From Cysteiniphilum litorale (GTDB lineage: Bacteria > Pseudomonadota > Gammaproteobacteria > Francisellales > Francisellaceae), in the NCBI RefSeq assembly GCF_003428165.1, contig NZ_QLIQ01000009.1, forward strand, positions 26,338 to 90,337: DNA of 64,000 bases, given 5' to 3'. Shown in pieces: positions 48,033 through 56,789 of this stretch (positions are counted from its first letter, which is position 1; each line of letters opens with the position of its first letter). Below the pieces are notes generated by a model, which saw only the letters and a list, made by a program, of their open reading frames with translations, was not told the origin of the DNA and did no database searches. The position numbers and the translations under genes are program-made.

Positions 48033-49532
48033 TTAAGCTAATCGAGAGTCTAGCTTTAACTCAGCATCCATACCCTCAAATTGAAGATGAGGTAGCACAC
48101 TAATTTTGCAGTTATACCAACCGATTTTTCCATCTACAGAGTTCACCTCAATCTTGGCAGTTTTAAAAGGGAATCGCTGTAATGTTACATCATCTGGATC
48201 CGTTACTGCGGTTACATAATCGTTGAGCCACTTTGATAATTGGTTCTGGATATAAGCGCCATCTGCTGTTGAACCAATATTGTCACGCATCACAGATTTA
48301 ACATAATGCGCAATTCGTGTAATTGAATAAGTGTATGACAGATTTGAAATCATCTGCGCATTTTCAGAGTCTTTGGGATCTTCAAAGGTCTCAACATATT
48401 TCGCTGATTGCGCACTAAAAAAACACGCCTCTGTTGTTCCCTTGTTGTATACCAAAGGAATGAAACCACACTTAGCAAACTCAAACTCACGATAATCAGG
48501 AATCACAAACTCCACCGGTGGCTTTGCCTCCTCCTTACCACGAATATCAAAAGTATGCGTGGCAAGATTCTCAACCATGCCCCCTGCCTTTGGACCACGA
48601 ATATGCTGGCACCAACCAGAGCGCTCAAACGACTTGGTTAAATTTTTAGCAAACAATATGGCACTTGAGCCCCATAAGTAATCATTATCATTTAATGGAT
48701 TAATATCTTCTTTAAAGCCTTTAAGACCTTTGTTTGCTGGATTGATCTCAGGATCATAAGGCAGTCTTAAGACATAACGAGGCAGTGTCAAACCAACATA
48801 AGTTGCCTGCTCTGTTTTTCTAAATTTATTCCAATTACCAAATTTAGGGTGATTCATTAACCCCTCAAGATCTTTGATCTGCGACAGCTCTTCAACAGAA
48901 TCACAGCCAAAAAACTGCGGCTTAACTGCTGATACAAATGGTGCATGTGAGGCAACTGATATTTTGCCCATAGTTGATAACCAATCCAGATCCTCATTTG
49001 AGCGATCAAATTCATACAGCCCAACAATTGAACCATATGGCTCACCGCCATATTGATCATACTCCGCAATATAAACTTTTTTGAATAATGATGACCCTGC
49101 AATATCAACACTATTGCACTCAAAGTCCTCAGCAAGTTCATCTTTAGACGCATCTAAAAAGTCAATTCTAATATTGGCCTGAAAGTTGGTATCTTTTACT
49201 AAGTCTGCCAATGAGGTAAATTGAGATTCAATATGTTTAAACTCTGGCTGATGCATGATTTCATTAACTTGATCATTGATGGCATTATCAATGCGATCAA
49301 TAATTCGCTGTGCAATTGATTTATTAAAGCCCGCACTAAAGTCCTCTACCTCGGCATTTGCCATGAGTGCTGCCAGACTTGCAAGCAGGCGATTTTCCTC
49401 ACTGCAGTTTTCCTCCACATTTGAAAACGCATTAGCAACCATTGGGGTTTGTGCAACGGCTGTTGCATTTAAACTTGCGGAACTGAGTAAAGCTTCAATT
49501 GCACTTAAAGTTTGTGTATTTTCTGCTGTCAT
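48033..49532 (-). CDS. tssC: T6SS contractile sheath large subunit TssC
   Basis: 499 residues (usual about 490-500). Conserved landmarks: FKKVYIAEYDQYGGEPYGSI, LDWLSTMGKISVASHAPFVS, FRKTEQATYVGLTLPRYVLR and LWGSSAILFA, then the C-terminal LSKWLNDYVTAV and LKLDSRLA end. Starts 3 bases after tssB. The sheath forms with TssB. Confidence 0.95.
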   Translation of the reverse strand: MTAENTQTLSAIEALLSSASLNATAVAQTPMVANAFSNVEENCSEENRLLASLAALMANAEVEDFSAGFNKSIAQRIIDRIDNAINDQVNEIMHQPEFKHIESQFTSLADLVKDTNFQANIRIDFLDASKDELAEDFECNSVDIAGSSLFKKVYIAEYDQYGGEPYGSIVGLYEFDRSNEDLDWLSTMGKISVASHAPFVSAVKPQFFGCDSVEELSQIKDLEGLMNHPKFGNWNKFRKTEQATYVGLTLPRYVLRLPYDPEINPANKGLKGFKEDINPLNDNDYLWGSSAILFAKNLTKSFERSGWCQHIRGPKAGGMVENLATHTFDIRGKEEAKPPVEFVIPDYREFEFAKCGFIPLVYNKGTTEACFFSAQSAKYVETFEDPKDSENAQMISNLSYTYSITRIAHYVKSVMRDNIGSTADGAYIQNQLSKWLNDYVTAVTDPDDVTLQRFPFKTAKIEVNSVDGKIGWYNCKISVLPHLQFEGMDAELKLDSRLA

Positions 49533-49535
49533 TAT

Positions 49536-50096
49536 TTACTCCTTAGCAGTGCTATCAATTTCACCTTCAATCACATTCGCAACCTCTGCTTTTGGTAAGG
49601 TGTAATTTTCAAGTGCATTTAGATTTGACTTAAGTTCGTTAGCACTTTCATGTGCCTTTAAAATATCGTTAAGTTTACGACGAAACGCCTTGTTATTATC
49701 TGACATTGCTTGTAACTCAATCAGTAATGTTTTCATTAAATTCAGTGCTTTAATCTTTGGTACTGATTGAGCAACACTCGTAGGGTTAAATGACTTTATA
49801 TTTTCGATGGGGATATTGACATCAATAGAGCCTTCATTGGAAGGATCCACTTTGTTTTCGACATTAAGATTTAATGTGATCCCCATATCTTTAATTGTTT
49901 TGTCTAAATTTTTGCCATCAAGTTGACGCACCTCTCTGGCATCAAAATCTATTTGACGATCTTTTGATTTCCCCAACGAAAAGTCCCCCATAACTAACAT
50001 CCTAAACGGCAATTCTTTTTTTACCTTTTTGCCATTGATTTCTACAGGGTATTTAAGGGTGATACGTGATTTAGGAATTTCATCAACTACTGCCAT
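49536..50096 (-). CDS. tssB: T6SS contractile sheath small subunit TssB
   Basis: 186 residues. Starts with MAVVDEIPKSRITLKYPVEI, KKELPFRMLVMGDFS and the TssC-binding helix region LLIELQAMSDNNKAFRRKLN, all family landmarks. ATG at 50096 has TTGGAGAAACAA upstream; the open frame extends to 50120 but is not conserved there. It follows the longest gap in the cluster (50097-50343), so a second transcription start here is likely. Confidence 0.95.
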   Translation of the reverse strand: MAVVDEIPKSRITLKYPVEINGKKVKKELPFRMLVMGDFSLGKSKDRQIDFDAREVRQLDGKNLDKTIKDMGITLNLNVENKVDPSNEGSIDVNIPIENIKSFNPTSVAQSVPKIKALNLMKTLLIELQAMSDNNKAFRRKLNDILKAHESANELKSNLNALENYTLPKAEVANVIEGEIDSTAKE

Positions 50097-50180
50097 TTGT
50101 TTCTCCAATTTATTTAACACTTACTATAAAATCACCAACTAGTGATCTTCATGTGATTAATATTAACTCACAAATCTCAG

Positions 50181-50206
50181 CGGAAACATAGCCATATTGG
50201 CCTAAT
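50181..50206 (-). repeat. TGGCTAT-type intergenic motif, copy B
   Basis: Minus strand TTAGGCCAATATGGCTATGT, located just downstream of a possible -10 in the tssB upstream gap. It shares the TGGCTATGTT core with copy A. Confidence 0.4.
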
Positions 50207-50235
50207 GTTATAATCGATAAAACTCGAGTTGTCCC
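50207..50235 (-). promoter_or_regulatory. Possible promoter ahead of tssB
   Basis: Minus strand -35 GGGACA (50230-50235), 17-base spacer, -10 TATAAC (50207-50212). The -35 is weak, so activation would be needed; motif copy B would overlap the start site. Confidence 0.28.
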
Positions 50236-50343
50236 TACACGTATAGCTTTTGCCTCTACGGCAGATTAAATTATAATAAATACAATGGATCATGCCTTAA
50301 TATCCCTTAAGAGTTTTAGGGAAATCAGCTTTTTATTGAATAG

Positions 50344-51399
50344 TTACTTATCAATTTTTAATGATAAATTAATTACATCATGATCAAAAGCACTATTGAT
50401 TTCATAATCTCTTACCACATGTCCATTAAATTTATGATTAATTAAACGATAATAATTAGCATGTCTCTGAGGATTAAAGCCGATGAGTTGTGAAATTTTC
50501 TTATACATATATAAAATCATCCTCCCATTATAGCCATCAAATGGATCTATCTCATTATACCGTCTACTATGCGTTTCTAAAGTGAATGCCGCTATCTTAG
50601 TTCTCATATAATCTCCAAATGTTCTACCAAAATAATGGTGCTGTTCTGATGAATGTCTTTTGGCAAGACTCATTAACTGCATTTCTTCACGATATTGCCT
50701 TTCAGTAATATCATTTCTTTCAAATGCATACTGCACCATTTCCCTATACTCAGCAAAGCGCTCCCTATTGCTTTGGTAATGCGAATATTTCTGATACCCA
50801 GCATAACCAAGATAGCAGAGACCAAAAGCAGCACCAACTACCATAAGTGCACCAACGGTTGCAGCAGATCCTGCCGCAAAAGCGATTGTAGAGATGACAC
50901 CAAGGCAAGCCTGAACACTATTATTCGCTAATGAGACCTTGCGGCGATCGCAAGCATTTTCATACTTAACCAACAACCAAGAAAGCATGCCTTTTAATGA
51001 GGCGATAGATATCAACTGACCTTCATCAACCGCTCCTCTTACTCCATAGCGTAAAAACCTTTCAAAGTACTTATTAACCATATAAAGCGCTATATAAGTA
51101 TCATCGATCTTTTCACAGTAACTTATGATTTTTGAAACATCATCAGCAGCAGACACCACACCGCCAACAGCACCAACTACTCCACCAGCTAATGTTGTTG
51201 CATGAGAAGCTGCAGAAGTAGTAGAGCGTGCGATAATTGTTAGGGTATTTTCTGCAGCTCCTAAAGCCGCCTGTGATGCTGCTACACAGCGACTTTTTGT
51301 TGAAGCCTCATCATCTACTATTGTAGCCACAGCATTACCCATAGTACGCACTAACCCAACACTTCCTAAAGCAAAAGTTCCAGCATTTAACTCCCCCAA
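50344..51399 (-). CDS. Glycine-zipper membrane protein of the T6SS cluster, unknown function
   Basis: 351 residues, not recognised. Two hydrophobic Gly/Ala-rich segments: TLAGGVVGAVGGVVSAAD (about residues 69-86) and AFAAGSAATVGALMVVGAAF (about 173-192), the pattern of glycine zippers in membrane-inserting proteins. The C-terminal half is hydrophilic and Arg/Tyr-rich. The listed start is TTG at 51399, overlapping the zinc-ribbon gene by 13 bases. It lacks a well-spaced ribosome-binding site, and an internal GTG/ATG about 14-20 codons on is also possible. Located between sheath and baseplate genes: a candidate effector, immunity or accessory protein. Confidence 0.6.
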   Translation of the reverse strand: MGELNAGTFALGSVGLVRTMGNAVATIVDDEASTKSRCVAASQAALGAAENTLTIIARSTTSAASHATTLAGGVVGAVGGVVSAADDVSKIISYCEKIDDTYIALYMVNKYFERFLRYGVRGAVDEGQLISIASLKGMLSWLLVKYENACDRRKVSLANNSVQACLGVISTIAFAAGSAATVGALMVVGAAFGLCYLGYAGYQKYSHYQSNRERFAEYREMVQYAFERNDITERQYREEMQLMSLAKRHSSEQHHYFGRTFGDYMRTKIAAFTLETHSRRYNEIDPFDGYNGRMILYMYKKISQLIGFNPQRHANYYRLINHKFNGHVVRDYEINSAFDHDVINLSLKIDK

Positions 51400-51860
51400 C
51401 CTTTGGAATGGCTAGGAACTTGGTCACCTTGATACCTTGCATTATATCCACCACGAACAGCATTCCCTGTGGTCTGTACCATTTTAGCAGCAGTAGCCAG
51501 ATTTTCGGTTGCACGCATACCGCTTTTAATTTTATCCGCGGCTGAATCTTCACGAAAGCACCTTGAACTGGGCGTTTGTGCACGCCTATGGACTACTCTA
51601 TGGTGTTGCTCATAAGAGTGCGCACTTCTAGCAGAATAACCACCACTATGATAGCGACTAGCTGCAGGTGAGCAAGAGCGCTGCTGCATTAGATTCTGAT
51701 GAAATAAAGATTGTGGTCTTTGTGGATCAGGAATACAAAATTCTCGCCCACCACTCACCCTTGAGCTACTACTTTCTTCAGGTACTCGCCATAGATGCTT
51801 ACCGCAAACTGAGCATGTATATTTTGTTTCCGATATATATCCACAACTATAACATTCCAT
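51387..51860 (-). CDS. Zinc-ribbon protein of the T6SS cluster, unknown function
   Basis: 157 residues. A four-cysteine zinc ribbon at the very N-terminus (MECYSCG then TCSVCG). The rest is Arg/Ser/His-rich and low complexity. The C-terminal stretch AAKMVQTTGNAVRGG resembles the start of the next gene (LVRTMGNAV), so the pair may descend from one gene. ATG at 51860 has GGGAG 7 bases upstream. Function unknown. Confidence 0.6.
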   Translation of the reverse strand: MECYSCGYISETKYTCSVCGKHLWRVPEESSSSRVSGGREFCIPDPQRPQSLFHQNLMQQRSCSPAASRYHSGGYSARSAHSYEQHHRVVHRRAQTPSSRCFREDSAADKIKSGMRATENLATAAKMVQTTGNAVRGGYNARYQGDQVPSHSKGWGS

Positions 51861-52019
51861 AAAACGACTCCCATATTTTTTTAACAAACCCAAATTCGAA
51901 TCATAAGTACATAACTTGCGAAATAATAATTAGTTTCTGTGAACCTTTTTTTACCGCAACCACATACCAAACTTCCTACAATCTGTAAAAAACACTCAAT
52001 CAAATGCCTCTATAAAGCA

Positions 52020-53279
52020 TTAAACCATCTGGCTTTTGACGCTTAAGTAGTGTCTTCGACAAATATCATAAATTCTGTGCTGCCCTAATAATTTTGATGA
52101 TGCCGAAATATTCTCTAAAACACTGATTAATACATCTTTAAAATCAGTGTCGTACTCATGATATTTAGATATCCTTTGATGGTATTTTTTATCTTTTAAA
52201 AGCAACCTTGACATCAACATATAAATTAACAAATTAGATTCTTTTAATACTTCCAGATTTAATGGTATTTGTTTTTTACTTATTCCTTGCTCAATTAAAT
52301 GACTTGCATAAGCAAGCTTTCTGCTAGCTGATGCCTCATTTAGCATATGTGACGGTCTTTGCTCGAATAAAAGCTCAAACGCTTTAACTATTTCAATAAA
52401 CACATCATAAATATATTTCACCTCATCTTTTGTATCCTCAGTTAATTCAAGATCATATACTGATGTATACACTGATTTAAGTATGCTAAAAACGGCGTTA
52501 ATATCTCTCCAGTGAGCCAAACCATTCTGCTGTGCACCAAAACTTTTATAGCTATGATTGTCCCTTTCCATATAAGCGTGGTTGCATTGAGCGCCTTGAA
52601 TTGAAGTCGTTTGTAAAATTGGGCAGTAAAGTGTATATTGTGTAACTGTCACTCCATCATCATTACTTAATGAAACCACCGCACCATGATTGGCCTGATG
52701 ATCTAAAGTATATACAAACAAGCTAGATCTAACCGAACCATAAAAATCTTTTTTAGATTGCAACATCTTACAAACTTTCTCATGAATAGAGTCTGATCGC
52801 CCCGATGCTGCCGAGCATGAAACCACCTCAATCACTGTTTCTTGAACAGCTTTATTTCTAAATGTTTTATAGCAATGGTAAATACAATTAGCAACTAGTT
52901 GGCAATCGATTGCTCCACCAACATCCGAATGCATTTTGCTTTTATCTGGTGCGCCATGCCCTAGCACAAGTATTCTAATACGTGTATATGGATCCAGTTT
53001 TTTGCGATAGTAATAATAGTTCAACCACCCCCTAAAATATTGCTCCTCATAAAACTCAAAGTTTTTAGGATGAAGATCTAAGGTAATAAAGTTTTTTAAC
53101 CCTTTATAGTTTTTGCTCAAACTATTTGAAAGCGTTTGATCTCTTTGATCTTCATCACAAGGTTTAAAATAACTACTTGCATAAGAACAGGCAGCATTTA
53201 AATAATACCGACCTGCATTAACAGCCTGTTGATAAAAAGTAGGACGTATTCTTATTAAAATTGTTAGCTCATTACTCAT
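52020..53279 (-). CDS. C80-like (clan CD) cysteine peptidase candidate in the T6SS cluster
   Basis: 419 residues. The central part has the clan CD arrangement: hydrophobic strand then His-Gly (RIRILVLGHGAPD, His108) and, 47 residues later, a hydrophobic strand then Cys (VIEVVSCSAASG, Cys155). The MARTX autoprocessing peptidase (family C80) has the same order (LVGHG...IVGCS) with about 49 residues between. The C-terminal ~200 residues are helical and unrecognised. No signal peptide or membrane helix. Good start (AGGAAATAAT before ATG). A substrate or toxin role is not shown by the sequence; placement between tssF and tssB suggests a secreted effector or processing factor. Confidence 0.6.
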   Translation of the reverse strand: MSNELTILIRIRPTFYQQAVNAGRYYLNAACSYASSYFKPCDEDQRDQTLSNSLSKNYKGLKNFITLDLHPKNFEFYEEQYFRGWLNYYYYRKKLDPYTRIRILVLGHGAPDKSKMHSDVGGAIDCQLVANCIYHCYKTFRNKAVQETVIEVVSCSAASGRSDSIHEKVCKMLQSKKDFYGSVRSSLFVYTLDHQANHGAVVSLSNDDGVTVTQYTLYCPILQTTSIQGAQCNHAYMERDNHSYKSFGAQQNGLAHWRDINAVFSILKSVYTSVYDLELTEDTKDEVKYIYDVFIEIVKAFELLFEQRPSHMLNEASASRKLAYASHLIEQGISKKQIPLNLEVLKESNLLIYMLMSRLLLKDKKYHQRISKYHEYDTDFKDVLISVLENISASSKLLGQHRIYDICRRHYLSVKSQMV

Positions 53280-53404
53280 ATTATTTCCTGCTTTAGCATT
53301 GAGTTCTCATCATGAGTGATCATAAATTTAATCATATGTCTGCGATTTCAAAGTGACTTTATTTTATTTACTAGTAGATCATATTTTAATAAGAATATAT
53401 CTGA

Positions 53405-53430
53405 CTGAGTATAGCCAAAATAGCCTCTTT
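53405..53430 (-). repeat. TGGCTAT-type intergenic motif, copy C
   Basis: Minus strand AGAGGCTATTTTGGCTATAC, directly after the tssF stop and about 130 bases before the peptidase-candidate gene. It has two GGCTAT units spaced 9-10 bases apart. Confidence 0.4.
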
Positions 53431-53432
53431 CT

Positions 53433-54827
53433 TTACAGCTGATTTTTAAACTGCACTAATATCTTAAACATCGTATTTAAATAGCGATTGAGCGCAGTAT
53501 CCTTACAAAAACTAATCTCTTTAGCATTATTCATATGCACAATTTGATCTTCAACATCTCGTAAATATGCTATCAAGTGTGTCAATTTTTCTTGTTGATA
53601 TTGCAGTGGTAAAATTTCAGTGACTAAGTCGAGTAAATCTTTATGCAAAATATTTCTCTTGTAACTTAATTTTTGAATCAGTTGCATTGCGTAAAAGTCT
53701 AAGACAACAGAAGCAGAGGCCTCCAAGCTCACGATTGGAGCCAACTTTAATGACTCAATCGGTTTAGAGGGAATATTAAAGCTTTCTAGTCTGCCTAGCT
53801 GGCGATAACCACTGTGCCATGCAGCCTTTATTTGAGCCTGCATCCCAGGCTCAAATGGGATATTATGAAACTGTATGTGCGTATATCTTTGATGCATTGA
53901 TTTCTCAGCAGGCACTAAAGTATAGCTTGGCTCACCATAACCACAGCTACTTTGAGGATATAAACGTGTAGTTTTGGTCTCTTGAATCAAACTAACTTCA
54001 AGCTCTCGCAACAACAAATCATTTTTTTCATGGTTTAAAATAATCGGATAACTATCTTTGGAGCCATCGACCCGAATGGGTAATGCATAATCAATATGAT
54101 AGTTGATCAATGGCAGGTGATTAACCTTAATCAGTGATATACCTTCTTCGACATCAATCATTTTCCCTTTAAAATCGATAACAAGCTCTATTGATTTAAT
54201 TTCCTCTTCATAAAAGTCGTTATTAAACTGCAATCGTAATCCTTGATAAAACCGTCTATCTCTTAATTGATCTTTTAAATATTCATGTGGATGCATATAG
54301 GCATAATGAAGCTTCTCAACAACTGCTCTTTTTGTTCTTTTCTCACCTTGCAGTGTAAATTCTAGCGAGAATTCAGCTTCTTTAAGTACATCAAAGTAAT
54401 TACTAGCAAGGATTTCATTCTCATCAAAACACCAAATATCAATATGGTTTTGATCAAGATAAAAAAAGCCAGACAAGTTATTTAGACTCAAATATATCTT
54501 ATCACCATCACTTCTGCGATTTGTGATTTCACAAGGCAAGATTTGTGTATTAAACATCGGATGCAATGTGCATTTTTGACCATCTTTGGTTAATGCTTCA
54601 ATGCGATCACTCAATAATAAATCCACAGCATTTACCTGTGACGGCTTGAGCTTAATCTCAGTAAACAGCTTATATGGAATAGCACTTTGTAAATAGGGAA
54701 TTCTTGTATTAAACGACCTAAGACGTGCATTATAGATATACTGCAAAACATCTCTTTTAAGATCTTTGACATCGCTTTCCAATACAGACTGAAGCTGGAT
54801 AAATTTCTGTGCTAATACATCTTGCAT
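53433..54827 (-). CDS. tssF: TssF-like T6SS baseplate protein (tentative)
   Basis: 464 residues, shorter than usual TssF (about 580-620). It opens with an acidic helical segment (MQDVLAQKFIQLQSVLESDV) and contains GLRLQFNNDFYEEEIKSIEL and HLPLINYHIDYALPIRVDGS, comparable to the TssF core where a hydrophobic strand is followed by N-x-F-x3-A-x-P-I. Located next to tssL, tssJ and tssG. Assigned by elimination and layout. Confidence 0.6.
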   Translation of the reverse strand: MQDVLAQKFIQLQSVLESDVKDLKRDVLQYIYNARLRSFNTRIPYLQSAIPYKLFTEIKLKPSQVNAVDLLLSDRIEALTKDGQKCTLHPMFNTQILPCEITNRRSDGDKIYLSLNNLSGFFYLDQNHIDIWCFDENEILASNYFDVLKEAEFSLEFTLQGEKRTKRAVVEKLHYAYMHPHEYLKDQLRDRRFYQGLRLQFNNDFYEEEIKSIELVIDFKGKMIDVEEGISLIKVNHLPLINYHIDYALPIRVDGSKDSYPIILNHEKNDLLLRELEVSLIQETKTTRLYPQSSCGYGEPSYTLVPAEKSMHQRYTHIQFHNIPFEPGMQAQIKAAWHSGYRQLGRLESFNIPSKPIESLKLAPIVSLEASASVVLDFYAMQLIQKLSYKRNILHKDLLDLVTEILPLQYQQEKLTHLIAYLRDVEDQIVHMNNAKEISFCKDTALNRYLNTMFKILVQFKNQL

Positions 54828-54841
54828 AGAGACTCCTTAGA

Positions 54842-55501
54842 TTAGAAATAGACTAAAACACCGCATAACAAATATGTTAAAGCAACACATCCGCCTAAGA
54901 TCAAGCCTAAGTGCTGTCTAAAGCATTGCTTGACTTTATTAGCCACACGTAAATATCTGCTTTTTGTTACCAAAGGTATTGATAAATCATTACTTTCTAA
55001 CAATGGCTTCTCATGCTCAAACTGCAACATTTCCTTAAGCTTATTAATATAATTAGCAATTGCATAACGCTCTGATTCCGCAGGATATTTGCCTTTAAAC
55101 CCACCTGTTAGCATGCAGTAATACAGCTCATAGATAAACTTAGGGTAAAATGGGTTTGCTAATACATCATCGACATATTCGTAAAACTTAACCCCACCTT
55201 CAGTCGTCTCAAAAAGCTCCTTTTGCAAGCTAGGCCAAGGGTGTGCTGCATACTCATAGATCCCAGCGAGTATCTCATCTAGCCACACAGCTATGCCAAA
55301 ACTTGTATATTTAGCAATCTTTGCATTGTGTAGACACTCCACTTTTTGCGCTATCTGATGTAATGCATTGCGAAAAAAAGCTCTTGTCTCAATCGTTTCT
55401 TCAATATCAACATTCGCCAGATTATCAATCTCCTTGCCATATGACTCTGATTTCAAAATCAGCTGACTAATATCTTTCCAAATCAAAAAATCCTGTTGCA
55501 T
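54842..55501 (-). CDS. tssL: T6SS inner-membrane protein TssL (DotU/IcmH type)
   Basis: 219 residues: helical cytoplasmic domain with the conserved FGIAVWLDEILAGIYEYA, WPSLQKELFETTEGGVKFYE and YELYYCMLTGGFKGKYP, then one C-terminal membrane helix (LILGGCVALTYLLCGVLVYF). No peptidoglycan-binding extension. With TssJ and TssM it forms the membrane complex. Confidence 0.93.
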   Translation of the reverse strand: MQQDFLIWKDISQLILKSESYGKEIDNLANVDIEETIETRAFFRNALHQIAQKVECLHNAKIAKYTSFGIAVWLDEILAGIYEYAAHPWPSLQKELFETTEGGVKFYEYVDDVLANPFYPKFIYELYYCMLTGGFKGKYPAESERYAIANYINKLKEMLQFEHEKPLLESNDLSIPLVTKSRYLRVANKVKQCFRQHLGLILGGCVALTYLLCGVLVYF

Positions 55502-55513
55502 CTTCTTTGCCTC

Positions 55514-55951
55514 CTAAGCGCTAAAATTCGATAGACTATCTTTACCTATTGTCACTTCATACTTCTTGCCATAGGCTTCAGGAATATATTGTTTCCACTG
55601 CGTATTGCTCGCCACATTGGTATAGAACACAAAAATACCCATGCCTTGATGTTCATTTGCTGGCACCTTATACACATAATCACCATCAGCAAAGTTATCC
55701 GGTGTGAGCGTTACGGTATGTGAGCTTGATTTGCCCACCAAGCTTAACGCTTTCTCATAATCTGTATTGATAAAGCTTTGCTCGGACATCGGCGCTGCTA
55801 ACACGGTCAAAATTTGACTATTATTACTATTGTTATCTAGATGCATTTTAAGTGTTAGCGTCGGTGAAGTGCTAAACATTGCACAACCACCTAATGACAA
55901 CACAGCAAATGCAACAATCAATAATTTACTTTTATGTAGTATCTTTCTCAT
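55514..55951 (-). CDS. tssJ: T6SS outer-membrane lipoprotein TssJ
   Basis: 145 residues with a signal peptide and lipobox LSLGGC, then a small beta-sandwich: LTLKMHLDNNSNNSQILTVL and FVFYTNVASNTQWKQYI. Size and position next to tssL and tssG fit TssJ. Confidence 0.82.
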   Translation of the reverse strand: MRKILHKSKLLIVAFAVLSLGGCAMFSTSPTLTLKMHLDNNSNNSQILTVLAAPMSEQSFINTDYEKALSLVGKSSSHTVTLTPDNFADGDYVYKVPANEHQGMGIFVFYTNVASNTQWKQYIPEAYGKKYEVTIGKDSLSNFSA

Positions 55952-55969
55952 TTGTTATTATCTCCGGAT

Positions 55970-56776
55970 TTATAGTTCTTGCTCAAAGAGCAACTGCTGT
56001 CTTGCATTTAGTTTTGTCGTAGTCGTCAACCTACTTGATAAATAGGTGCTCTCTTGATTTGTCAATAATCTCATATGTAATTGCAAAAGATAGCCATGCC
56101 AAAAACTACCATAGTGCGCGCACCATTTTGCCTGCAAAAGCTGGGTAATACGCACGATCTCATACTCACTTAAACCTTCTTCAATATTTAAAGTGATTTG
56201 AATTCTGTTTTTTGCTTCAAAAATCACATGACCTATCTGCCCATGTTGGTCAGACAATATGGCTTGTCCTAAAATCATCTGTTTTGGTCTTACTAAAGAA
56301 TTCGCATGATTAACCTTAAGATCAAAATAATACTCAGGGAAAAGGCTTGCTACTTGGTAATGAAGCTCAGCATAGGAGTTTAATGCCAAAGTATTATTCT
56401 CAGTAATGGCGTTAAACGCATCCTTTGACTCCACCATTAAGTCCAAATGCAATAACATCAATATATGTTTCAACCATTGGTTAGCATATTGCGCAAATGT
56501 TTTACTTTGCAAAAAGTCCTCTGAAAAGCCAATATCTTTGAGCTTGGACTGCGCTGCAAGCCATCCTAAATTCACACCAATGATTATTTGAGCGTCAACA
56601 TAATGTAAGTAAGCAATCGTGTGTGTATGAAAAGCACTGCTTTCAACACTTTCAAATTCAATATTTTGAATATCAAAACCGAGCATAAACAGCTGCTGCA
56701 GCAAATAGCTTAAGCTAAATTTCTTTGCATGCTGCTGCAGATTATGTAAGGTTTTATTTGATAACACACGCGCCAT
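55970..56776 (-). CDS. tssG: T6SS baseplate protein TssG
   Basis: 268 residues, normally about 300. Helical start (FSLSYLLQQLFMLGFD), then the middle AYLHYVDAQIIIGVNLGWLA. Near the end is QMILGQAILSDQHGQIGHVI, which resembles the TssG element with L-G-x-x-x-hydrophobic-G. The C-terminus ends in MRLLTNQEST. Position between tssM and tssJ supports this. Divergent. Confidence 0.65.
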   Translation of the reverse strand: MARVLSNKTLHNLQQHAKKFSLSYLLQQLFMLGFDIQNIEFESVESSAFHTHTIAYLHYVDAQIIIGVNLGWLAAQSKLKDIGFSEDFLQSKTFAQYANQWLKHILMLLHLDLMVESKDAFNAITENNTLALNSYAELHYQVASLFPEYYFDLKVNHANSLVRPKQMILGQAILSDQHGQIGHVIFEAKNRIQITLNIEEGLSEYEIVRITQLLQAKWCAHYGSFWHGYLLQLHMRLLTNQESTYLSSRLTTTTKLNARQQLLFEQEL

Positions 56777-56789
56777 AATCTGTCTTACC

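Noticed and set aside
50181..50206. Sigma54 promoter (GG, 10 bases, GC spacing in TGGCTATGTTTCCGC) before tssB
   Set aside because: The -12 element is poor (CCGC) and the other copies of the motif do not keep the spacing.
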